This document shows, piece after piece, positions 51,591-61,625 of a stretch of 64,000 nucleotides of DNA. Made by a program: the position numbers and the translations under genes. Source of the DNA: Siphonodentalium dalli (lineage: Eukaryota > Mollusca > Scaphopoda > Gadilida > Siphonodentaliidae); assembly GCA_032622095.1 (NCBI GenBank), contig CP136064.1, forward strand, positions 50,472,073 to 50,536,072. The letters run 5' to 3'. Numbering within the stretch: position 1 is the stretch's first letter; each line of letters starts with the position of its first letter. The notes under the pieces are model-generated. The model was not told the DNA's origin. It worked only from the letters and a program-made list of their open reading frames with translations, and did not search any database.

Positions 51591-54561
51591 GATAGATTAT
51601 AACATGTTGAAAGTTTGACTGATCGCTGACATTCAACCATTAAATGAAAGTTTACTTGCTGCTTATTTTTATAATCCAGTGATGACTTTGACTACAATCA
51701 GATTTTATGACATCATATTTGACATATTGATATACATAATGTGTTGGCCCTAACGATACAAATTTTATGATTTTGCTATCCGGATGTTCACCGGTAATAT
51801 ACCTAGCTAGTACCTGTATTCAGTGTTTTCCTTTTTTATCGATCAAATATACAAATTCATGTATCGGTGTCAAAATAAAACATCCTATCTTGGGAGTTTT
51901 TCTAGAACTTTATACAATTATAATCGTGCATATGCTGTAACAAATGATGCAACAACTACATTTCTGATGGATGTGGTTCTAAATCGGTTTTATTGTCATA
52001 GTTGAATAAAATGAATTTATCATATTCCAAAGTGTCTCAACTGCTTTTACCGATATGTTTATCGGTTAGTAACTCAAAGTATCTGGATGTCTCTAAGAAA
52101 TGTTTTGGTAATATTTATTTGTGGATGTTAACACCAGATGCAATTTATCATAAATTTTGCACCGACGGAGTTCTGGATTTGTATACCTTAATCCTCATAG
52201 TAATCATTTATATTAGTCTCCTTCACTTTGTATCCAAGTTGGATATCCACTTGCTCATTGTTTCTCTCTTATTTATATTTTATCAATGTAATCCTTGTAT
52301 ACTTTGTGTGACGATTAACCCCAATGCCAAACGTGATACACTTCTATATTTTGGTACCCAAGTTTTTGAACAATTATATTCGTCCAAACGCCAACTAAAA
52401 CATGTTTAATTTTAAAACATTTTATTGTTGCATTGAATGGTAACACTGTAACGTGTTTTGGGGTCAAAATGTACATTCAATGATACCTTTATGTGACAAT
52501 ACATCCCCAATTTTATTCCGGCTTAGAATATTGGGGTCTATATATTTTATTTCCTGTTTAGAATGTGGTTCTATTTCAGATACAAATTTTGAGCATCAGT
52601 CCTACCACCAATCAATTCCTCCCGTGGAATATTTGGGTCTTGATGTAGATACAATTGATCCATAGTTTGTTTGAAAGTTTTATCTTCTTTACACTTTTTG
52701 TCATAGTCATGTTCCCAGATGCTAATTAATTTACATCCTACGTTTGTTTTAGTTTGGTTTCCGTTTTAATGTGTTTCATACAACTGCTTCGTTGGTATTT
52801 TACTGTATTGGTTTCGGTGGGATTTACTGTATTGGTTTCGGTGGGATTTACTGTATTGGTTTCGGTGGGATTTACTGTATTGGTTTCAGTGGGATTTACT
52901 GTATTGGTTTCGGTGGGATTTACTGTATTGGTTTCGGTGGGATTTACTGTATTGGTTTCGGTGGGATTTACTGTATTGGTTTCGGTGGGATTTACTGTAT
53001 TGGTTTCGGTGGGATTTACTGTATTGTTTTCGGTGGGATTTACTGTATTGGTTTCGGTGGGATTTACTGTATTGGTTTCGGTGGGATTTACTGTATTGGT
53101 TTCGGTGGGATTTACTGTATTGGTTTCGGTGGGATTTACTGTATTGGTTTCGGTGGGATTTACTGTATTGGTTTCGGTGGGATTTACTGTATTGGTTTCG
53201 GTGGGATTTACTGTATTGGTTTCGGTGGGATTTACTGTATTGTTTTCGGTGGGATTTACTGTATTGGTTTCGGTGGGATTTACTGTATTGGTTTCGGTGG
53301 GATTTACTGTATTGGTTTCGGTGGGATTTACTGTATTGGTTTCGATGGGATTTACTGTATTGGTTTCGGTGGGATTTACTGTATTGTTTTCGGTGGGATT
53401 TACTGTATTGGTTTCGGTGGGATTTACTGTATTGTTTTCGGTGGGATTTACTGTATTGGTTTCGGTGGGATTTACTGTATTGGTTTCGGTGGGATTTACT
53501 GTATTGGTTTCGGTGGGATTTACTGTATTGGTTTCGATGGGATTTACTGTATTGGTTTCGGTGGGATTTACTGTATTGGTTTCGGTGGGATTTACTGTAT
53601 TGGTTTCGGTGGGATTTATCTGGCCAGCAAGTATGACAACCATGAAATAGACACCCATACATTCCATAGACTGTTTGATGACGCATGATAACCGGCAATT
53701 AAATGTTTACCTATTTTAACTTCACCACCACCATATACAGCATGTTTTATTTTGATTTGTGGCTATGTATGTTGTCCACCGAATTTCTTTCAATGAACAT
53801 TTACGAGGTTGTGCATATTCATCGTTATATTTTGAACCGAGGTAATTCTCTGGTAATGAGTTTTTCTCCATGCTAGATTACAGGTTCGAGCTAATGTCGC
53901 TTCGCGGAAAGGATCTATTTGATCAGTTTGCATATATAACCCAAATTTACCACAACCACTTAACATGCCCACGTCAGATTTACGATACTTTTCTATTTCT
54001 TTGGAAATCGAAAATGTCCAAATAACACCCCTAGCTTCATGCTATTTTGTAAATTATCCCTAATTTCAGTATTTTTATCCAGATATGGTCCTACATAATT
54101 CTGAAAATCCTGCATATTTTGTTACCATTCATAACACGTGACTTTGAATTTTCATTGTTTTCTAAGTCGTGAAAGAGAAATCGATTATCGTAACCGCTTG
54201 CATTGTGAGCCATACTTGAGACACCTTTATGTTTATCGTTGTAAATCAACCATTTATAATTTTTGTGTGATACATTTTGACCTCTAAGTAAATGTTTTCT
54301 AGTCCTACAAACAGAACAACGTGAATTGCATATTTCACTAATGGGTTTACATATAAAATTATCACACACAATTTGTGCAACAAACATTTGGTACACGAAC
54401 GCACGTGTTTTGTTGACATTAAAAATAAAACTATATGAATGGTACCTTAATTTCTTAATATAATGCTGAATGTAAGATCTGTGATCTGGTTCAAATTTCT
54501 TGCAGTATTTACACTTCTTCCCCGTGCAAATATGTCGTTTATCCTGTCTTTCGATTTTCAC
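51590..54561 (-). pseudogene. Protein-primed DNA polymerase B, near complete but frameshifted
   Basis: Landmarks along the minus strand: an N-terminal part (54561-54091) with Cys pairs and the exonuclease motif AHNASGYD (residues 118-125 of that frame); KIDPFRE-like text (IDPFREATLARTCN, ~53880-53925); the HGCHTC motif (53624-53644); a 24-bp minisatellite; IWEHDYD (52700-52720); PREELIGGRTDA (~52590-52626); the palm block containing KFMINCIW (~52130-52160); RYFELLTDK (~52060-52090); and motif C reading YFDTDT (51862-51879) followed at once by TGA. The expected Asp-x-Glu of exonuclease motif I reads Asn-Val-Asn (residues 48-50). Many frameshifts and stops are present. The gene order and all motifs are those of Polinton PolB. 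Confidence 0.85.
52794..53622. repeat. 24-bp minisatellite of ~34 units inside PolB
   Basis: The unit ggtttcggtgggatttactg plus tatt is repeated almost perfectly; variants are single substitutions (tgttttcgg, ttcgatggg, ttcagtggg). On the minus strand the PolB frame reads NPTETNTV per unit. The array lies exactly between the HGCHTC and IWEHD motifs, where the family normally has a short linker beginning with Asn-Pro and Thr residues. The length is a multiple of three and no unit has a stop in that frame. Confidence 0.97.
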
Positions 54562-54891
54562 CCATATTCCACTGGTATATTATGGAAAGCCGAAGGAGAT
54601 ATGCTTGTTGCTAGTTATATAATAACCATCAAATCGTAGACTCGATGCGGTTTTTCCTGTTGCGTTTCAACAATTGAAGTGAAATGAAAACACCAGTTGA
54701 TAATGTAGTTTATTTCTTTGACTCAATATCAACAACGAAGATAAATATTTCTTCCAATCCAGATTAATCTTTTATTTTTATAACGACCAGGGAATCAAAA
54801 TAGCAATTTAAATAGGTTCATCATTATTACAATTACTTAAAAGTACTGAGAATCAGACGTGCAAGAAGTGATAAATGCAGTAAAGTGCGAA
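54562..54891. other. No recognised feature
   Basis: AT-rich sequence upstream of the PolB remnant; the Polinton boundary must lie here or beyond but no terminal repeat was seen. Confidence 0.35.
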
Positions 54892-55191
54892 CTGAACGAT
54901 GGTATAGGGCATCGAATGGGCGTGAGGCAGATACTTCAGCTGAACCATGGGTTGATTGTGAAAAGGCACCATCGTTAAATCCGCCGTGCAAACACATCTG
55001 AATCCACCATTTGAACAAACGGTGCGTGATGTTATAAAACTTATCGACCCAGAGAAGAGTGAGCTGACGAAGAAGCGTCTACGCTGTCGTGTTAACAAAG
55101 TTGAAGGGCCGGATCATTTCTGGCATATTAGCGCATTTAACGGTTTTGTGGTTATAGTGCTTCTTTCACTCAACATTATACCGATATTTTA
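54892..55191 (+). pseudogene. Integrase/DDE-type transposase N-terminal fragment
   Basis: Plus-strand reading in two frames: GIGHRMGVRQILQLNHGLIV (from 54901), then after a frameshift VRDVIKLIDPEKSEL, a basic RLRCRV and GPDHFWHISAFNGF (to ~55150). The order 'helix-turn-helix-like GxxR...HGLxV, Asp-Pro-Glu, GPxxxWH' is that of single-ORF integrase-core proteins found as transposons in fish and invertebrates. There the WH is followed by the first catalytic Asp; here Ser replaces it (WHIS). The frame stops at 55189-55191, so the catalytic core is missing. It differs from the integrase I would expect for a Polinton. Confidence 0.5.
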
Positions 55192-55699
55192 GAAGACATG
55201 GTTGAGTTGGGGTTATTTCAGCCCAGGGGACAAAGTAAAGTAGAACTCATAAGATTTTGTTGTCTGCCTGTACTACGGAAAGAAATAGACTAGATAAAGC
55301 AACACTGGAAAACACATACCGTGCACGGTGTCAGACCGGTTTTCCGAAGACCTATTACTACGAAGGCCCACAACTCCGAAGACCCGATTCTCCGACGGCC
55401 CACAACTCCGAAGACCCGATTCTCCGACGGCCCACAACTCCGAAGACCCGATTCTCCGACGGCCCATAACTCCGAAGATCCGATTCTCCGAAAGCCCATA
55501 ACTCCGAAGGGCCGATTCTCCGAAGACCTATATCTCCGAAGACCTATAACTCAGAAGGGCCGATTCTCCGAAGACCTATAACTCCGAAGGCCCGATTCTC
55601 CGACGGCCCATAACTCCGAAGGTCCGATTCCCCGAAGGTCCAATTCTCCGAAGATTTTGTTTTATCGGGGTATTATCGTTTACTAAATAGTGTACAGTC

Positions 55700-55893
55700 C
55701 AGTGGCGAAGCCAAGGGGTCCCAAAATTCCCACTGCCCCCATTAAACCTCTACTTGCTATTTCAGACAATATGGGCCCCTATACCAAAACATGTCCAATG
55801 TCATTTAAACGCCCGGAAATCGTTCATGGGGCATCAAAATATTCAAACTTTTCCTACTGCCCCCACCTAAATGGGAATCCTGGCCCGCCACTG
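55700..55893. mobile_element. hAT-like MITE inside the left arm
   Basis: Termini cagtggcgaagccaaggggt and inverted tcctggcccgccactg. The CAGTGGCG ends are hAT-style. Target duplication is not clear. Confidence 0.6.
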
Positions 55894-56044
55894 ACTATAC
55901 ACCAGATACTATAACGTTACGTTGGCCCATGAGTTGCCAGAGTAAAATGTACATGGGTGAACGGGGAAGAACTTGTCGCCCCTGTGCATGTTAGGCTACT
56001 CTGACATTCTTGCAGCGTTTCGTTATAATATACCCGGTGCACAC

Positions 56045-56325
56045 CAGTGGCGGAGCCAGGGTTCCCATTTAGGGGTGCACATTAATTAGCATATGTGTGG
56101 GGATATGTGGGGGATATATCATGCATCATGAAATCATATCACGAAGGCCTGACTTGGGGAGCGCATACATGGGAGGGGTCGCCCCAAATCGTTGGTCCGG
56201 GGGCTCCCCTGGGCAGGAACACTGTGAATATTTGAATGCCTAGGAGGGATTTCCTGACGTTTACATGACATTTGACATATTTTTTGGGGGCGGTCTTCCC
56301 TAGGGCCCCATTGACCCCGCCACTG
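56045..56325. mobile_element. hAT-like MITE inside the right arm
   Basis: Ends cagtggcggagccagggttc and ccccgccactg. Its outer flank gactgtac is the inverted copy of the flank of 55700-55893, so the two are counterparts in the foldback, with different interiors. Confidence 0.6.
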
Positions 56326-56831
56326 GACTGTACACTATTTAATAAGCGATAAAACATGATCTTCGGAGAATCGGACCTTCGGAGAATCGGCCCGTCGGAG
56401 TTATAGACCTTCGGAGTTATGGGCGTTCGGAGTTATAGGCCTTCGGAGTTATGGGCTTTCGGAGTTATGGGTCTTCGGAGTTATGGGATTTCGGAGAATC
56501 GGGACTTCGGAGTTATGGGCTTTCGGAGAATCGGGGCGTCGGAGAATCTGACCTTCGGAGAATCGGACCTTCGGAGTTATGGGTCTTCGGAAAAACGCTA
56601 CGTAACCCCGTGCACAATGTTAAGGGAAGCGAAACGCCACGTGTTAAACCAGATTTCATATGCATGCCACTTAACAAGGATGTAGTAATTTGCAAGGAAA
56701 TGGTCGGTCGTCGGGGAAGTGATTTTGTGGTGTTCCAGCTAATTTGCTGAGTGTGTGTATACCAAAATGTAGGGAGTCAGATTGGGACATACCGGAAACC
56801 TTTGATAAGAAAATAGTTTTGTATGCCAATC

Positions 56832-57332
56832 TTAAAGGTACGGTTGGCCTTGGCGGTGGGTATCCTGTGAAAATATTTCCACCCATCAAAAACCGCCACA
56901 AACAGAAAGAACATCAAAATGTAGACAGACTTTGTCCGTATATAAATAAGAAATATCGCATAAACAGTATGACATTCTCATATGTTTCACCATTGTTATG
57001 TAAACAAAATCATAAAAAGTTACTTTTCTGGTGTTTGTTTATATTATGATTGTAAACATAAAGAGCGTTCTTTGTTGGTGAATTCCTGATATGGAACTAA
57101 TAAAGAGCGTTTATGCCATTTGTGTGTGATTAGCCAGTAGCATTGTGCTGTCCTCTGTAACCCAATCAGGCTCTTGCTTAGGTAAAATATAGTAGTATGT
57201 ATGATAACATGCTTTTTACGCGACGGTCATGGTATATATGAACGAAACTGTATGTGTTTTAATGTTTTTCTGTTTACGGTGTTTGGAACAAATATGAATA
57301 TTTTCGACAATTAAGGCCGCACGTGCCTTTAA
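56832..57332 (+). mobile_element. TTAA-flanked MITE, family A, copy 6
   Basis: TTAA lies at 56832-56835 and 57329-57332; it has the same orientation as copy 1 and ends ggccgcacgtgcctt. It is full length and non-coding. Confidence 0.88.
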
Positions 57333-57799
57333 GAACTCATATCACGAAGCTCCTCTTACTATATCCTCATCATCTGAGTGATACGCAATTTTGCATGACA
57401 GTGTAACATTGAGTTCTCAATTAGAATAATTGTTACAACCAACCCCCTTATTAGTGTGACTCAAGAGCACTGCCCATGCAGATATCTCATATAAATCACC
57501 AACCTGGTATAATTTTCTGAAATCGCTGTCATAATTATTGGATTCTGTGTCTGAAGTCTTTGCCATGAATACTTGTCACAATTATGTGCGGCACGGATAT
57601 AACGAGGATATACTGAGTTAGTGAAAACTGTAAATAATAAAGAGCTTTCGTAATGGACAATGACGAGAACTTGAATAAGAAAATGAACAAGACAAGTTCA
57701 TTCAATAGTGAATATTAAATGCAGGTATTACAATTTATAAAACACCTAACATTTACATGTACTAATTACTACGATTCAACTTCTTACAACAAGATAATA
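57333..57799. other. No recognised feature
   Basis: Non-coding, AT-rich. Confidence 0.35.
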
Positions 57800-57950
57800 C
57801 TTGACCATCGGCGAGTAACTGGCAACTCCTCCAGATAGCGATATGGGATACAAAGTCATCGACGACATCACCGGGAATTGAACCCATATCACCAGCGTCG
57901 GAGAGCGAGTCGGTCTGGAGTAGAGCCCATTACCGACTGAGCCACCGATA
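57800..57950 (-). mobile_element. tRNA-derived SINE
   Basis: On the minus strand an A box TGGCTCAGTCGGTA (57931-57944) and a B box GGGTTCAATTCCC (57872-57884) lie at tRNA-like spacing (~45 bp). They are followed by an unrelated tail. The cloverleaf acceptor stem does not close, so this is a SINE head with RNA polymerase III promoter, not a tRNA gene. Confidence 0.75.
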
Positions 57951-58920
57951 ATTAGAGTAACTTTTCCTGTTTGTTGGATAACTTAGGATAAAAGCGTTCT
58001 TAGCTCAACTAAACAAAGTAGAATATAGCTCTGAAATGGAAAATGAGAACACCAGTAACACTTTGTCGAAAGCCTGTGTGATGGTCAATATCCGTACAAA
58101 ATTTCATTGATATCATATAACTATGGCTGAAATAGTCAGGCAGACGGGACGATGATTATATAGCGCATATCTCTAACATACGTGCTTTAGATATAGAAGA
58201 TTAATTATAGAAACTTTTTGAAACTTGAATTCACACCTGATGGTGAACATCCAAACCAAATTTCTGCAACATGTGGCTGAGAGGACAAAACATGAAAGTG
58301 TCAATGGCAGTTTCTGAAGAATACTCCTGTGAAGTTGATACAATTGATGCAAAGAAAAAACAATGTTGTGAAGGTAGGTGTGAGCATTTCTGGCGGTCTT
58401 TCTCTAAGAAATGTATCAATATCATGTGACAAGACATCAAGTACTGCGTCAGCTAATGAGGAATCCATATGGACACATAACAGTCGATAGGCAATGTTAT
58501 AATATATTTTTTGAAGAATTTAAACAGTAACTTGTCTGATGAAGACATTTTCTCCAGCTTACTATCAAGATTGATACAAAGAAACAAATGTTGTGAAGGT
58601 AAGTATGATGACCCCTCTGTCAGAGAACTCTGGTCCCCTGGTGTTCACATGTACAACGAGCATTTGCCAAGAAGGTCGTTCTCTGAGAAAGGAATCAAAA
58701 CAGTGTGACAATACATCAATTAATGAGTTATATAATGATGAGTCCATATGGAAACATAAAACCTCCCAAAAATATAAGACAATCACGAATACCATAGTTT
58801 TACAACTAGAACAGTAAAGAGACAAAATTATCTATTTTCGAAGAAATCAACCAATAACTTATCTGATGAATACATTTCTTCTTCCCCATTTGATATTAAA
58901 AGTACAACCCTTACAAAAGT
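57951..58920. repeat. Satellite relic and diverged tandem segment
   Basis: Bases ~58010-58140 resemble one unit of the 11.1-kb satellite. Bases ~58310-58510, ~58560-58750 and ~58830-58920 are diverged tandem copies sharing gatacaaagaaac-aatgttgtgaagg, agtgtgacaa-acatcaa and gagtccatatgg. The aatgttgtgaag|gta words look like splice donors but recur because the segment is repeated. Confidence 0.5.
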
Positions 58921-61625
58921 CAATTCTTTTCAGAAAATGGTGTCCATCATTTCAGTAATGTTAGTCTGATATTCCAGAAGCGTATATGAGTACCTTAAAA
59001 CATACCTTGTACTTAAAGTAATAAAATATAATTCAGTTGTTCATAAGTTAAAACAATGCTCTACACAAGTAGCAAACATATTTCAATGTGAGAATACCAA
59101 GAGAGATCCATTGTTGTTTGAAGTTCGTAAATGAAATCAAACGAGCGTATGTCATCAGCACAGTGGGTAACACCTGGTTATGGGTAGAAGGTAGAATTGG
59201 AGTTAGGGTTAAAAAGAAAGTTATATTTTGATAATTTTCAATTTGACGTAAAAAGAATTATCAGAGTGTTGAAAGGTGTGGATAAGAAGTATCAAGGTAA
59301 TAATTCTACTCTTAAGGCACATATTGTTAAGAATGAGAAATGGAGAGAGACTCATGTTTGATCAATACCCTTACCTATTCACCGATGCCTGACAAAAACC
59401 GAGCTGGCAGGTAAACATGTACCAGTTGTCACAATTCTGGCATTACTGCTAAATGAAGGGCCTTGTGTGGCAACTAACTCCCGTGGATAGACACCAGTCA
59501 TGCAGTTACTTCGTGTTCAGAAACTTAATACTGAATTGTATGAATGTTCTGACTATATCTACAACATCTCGTAGGAGCAAATATAATGGACATGCGATTT
59601 GCAGAGAATATATCCAATATCGCATGGGATTAAAAGATCATGCACAATTAGAGATAAAGTAGGTATAGAAAGGAAAGTGAAATGATGTTAGAATTTGTCA
59701 TCTGAAGTGATAACCTTTCCAAGTGGATAATTTATACACCAGTTAATGAAAGGTAGCATCAATTGACAGCTGATAGATTCATGGGATTATAGCTGAGTGG
59801 GTCACAAAAGTACTCCTCAGATTTGTGTGGCCCATAACAAACAAAATGACATACAGCACATGTAAGTAAAGCATGTCATCCCGTGTCACAAAATACAAAG
59901 AACGCAAGTAATTGCTAAAAACACCTCATTCGGAACCTCATGATGAATGATCCAATGTAGCTTTGCAGTGGGACTGGAGGCTCACATAGTTACTTCTGAG
60001 TTATTTCCAGAGAATGCACATCTATATCAACGGCTGACCACGGCATTAGTAAGGACTATAATGTTCTTTCGGATAAATATGTTATTGATTTCGGTGTCAA
60101 CCATGACTATGTAGCTTGCAGGATTTATAACCAGTGGTCACATTTTCTGATTCAAATATCCAGGTAGTGGTTCAGTAATTATTGTATGTTATCAGGATGT
60201 ATAGAAGATAACATTTTAACACTGCATTTCTCTAATATGCCTTGTGATGACAGAAAATGTTCTTATCCAAAAGAATTCCGTGCGTTTAATATGCATGGGT
60301 TTAGCGTCATGGTGCAGCATGATATATATATGCGGTATCAATAACTGATATCTTCTCTTTGTAATCTTCAGTCTCAGAGCAACGAGGAAGCACATCACTG
60401 AGACCGAGCAACTCGAGATATCCCATAGAAATGGCATGCAGATGCATCGTGTCTGCTTGGGATTCAAAGATAAATGGATGCAGAGAAGAGTGCAAGAGTT
60501 TGTCCTTCTTGAGCGTCCAAATGATAATGATGATAGACCAAACCAAATGCTCTCGACTATTTGAATACTATTCGGTACAATTATGATTGGGCTACTGCAT
60601 TCACCGCTGAACCATTGTATAAGGTACATGTCACTGAACGCAGAAACCCTCTCATCTAACAATATAACTGAGAGAAAAATCAGGCACATTGACGAGGTTT
60701 ACTTTCAATCTCATACCATCTATAACATGGCTTTTGTTGTGAAAGCAATTGATGAAATTATTTATCAAGTGGTTTTGAAAACAGAACAAATGACTTCATC
60801 CTCATTTCTTCAAACACCTTTGTGCATGCCTTGGTCATATTCATGACATGGATTCAGATTCTGTGCATGTACAGTACAAACAGCATGCGTCATTGGAGAG
60901 CATAGAAACTAATTATCCAACATGCCCATTGAAATCCGAAAGAGTGAGACATGGAAATACTTTGTGTCACTCATGACCGAAACGCATTGTAGCCCGACCA
61001 CGTTGACGATCTATTGCAATGGCCCATTTCGATGGTTCAAGTTATTGTGAATAACGAATCTAAATAAACTAAATTGGTTGCAGTTGATCAGTGGTTGTAG
61101 TTGATCAGCAATATGGGATTGATATTTCAAATTGTACATCTAGAATGACAGGTTAAGCATATAAAAAGAGTTAAGTCAAAAGTATTAGTGTGTTGCTAAA
61201 ATACACTGTGCAACTAGTAAGCAACCAAATCCATTCCGGTGTTCAAATGAGCAGCAGTTGAACAAGCATTTAGCTATCGAACACAAATAAAATCACATGG
61301 TGTGTTCAGTATGCAAGGCCAAGAAAGGAAGAACTCTTCATTTTCAGACCACGGAAAAACCAACCAAGAACTACATACACATGTCTATGCAGGTATACAA
61401 GGCTTTAGAAGAGGAAGAAAATACACATCCTTGAAACAAAGCAATTAATCCAAATACTGCTATCACTAGTGTTAAGAAAATATGATCTCGATCAGAGCCT
61501 ATCAATCTAGTTAATTCAGCTAATGGTTCTCCTTGTGTAGATAACCTGACAGCTTCAAAACTGAAATCCAACTTCTTTCTGAAGAATGAATGGCCCAGAA
61601 AAGAATCAAATGTTGATTATGTGGA
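58921..61625. other. No recognised gene
   Basis: Several modest open frames (for example 60216-60689 minus and 60583-60846 plus) lack family motifs. A plus-strand stretch near 61295-61330 reads CSVCKAKKGRTLH, which could be a decayed zinc-finger piece of a transposase but is too short to call. Confidence 0.35.

Larger units (their letters stand above)
50770..54561 (-). mobile_element. Polinton/Maverick remnant, copy 2
   Basis: The same strand and gene order as copy 1 (small ORF, ATPase remnant, 224-codon ORF remnant, PolB), all decayed. It extends further into PolB than copy 1, as far as the N-terminal exonuclease region at 54091-54561. A deletion at ~51277 removes the ATPase P-loop region together with the end of the next ORF. 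No integrase, capsid or protease gene is recognised next to it, and termini were not found. Confidence 0.82.
55320..56615. mobile_element. 1.3-kb foldback element with 14-15-bp repeat arms
   Basis: The left arm (55320-55650) is a tandem of cgattctccgaaggcc and cataactccgaag-type units. The right arm (56355-56600) is the same in reverse complement (cttcggagttatgggc, cttcggagaatcgg). The outer ends gtgcacgg...ttttccgaagacc are inverted at 56585-56615. The arms continue inward (tttactaaatagtgtacagtc, 55680-55699, against 56326-56345). The short ORFs in both arms are repeat artefacts. Confidence 0.83.

Noticed and set aside
52794-53622. CRISPR array
   Set aside because: Units are head-to-tail with no spacers, and the genome is eukaryotic.
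52754-53688. Three long plus- and minus-strand ORFs (270-309 codons) through the 24-bp array
   Set aside because: Only frames over a repeat of 24 bp without stops; apart from the PolB context on the minus strand they encode nothing recognisable.
16376-57049. A ~50-codon frame (GGGYPVKIFPP...) open in several family A MITE copies
   Set aside because: Shared because copies are related; no start conservation, substitutions and indels look unconstrained, and other copies break it.
57862-57950. Functional tRNA gene
   Set aside because: A and B boxes are present but the acceptor stem does not pair; better explained as a SINE head.
58310-58720. Apparent exons ending at gtaggt and gtaagt
   Set aside because: The donor-like words recur because the segment is a diverged tandem repeat; no acceptor or protein family was found.
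59440-59500. Ankyrin-repeat-like reading near 59450
   Set aside because: A single short stretch with a stop codon and no second repeat.
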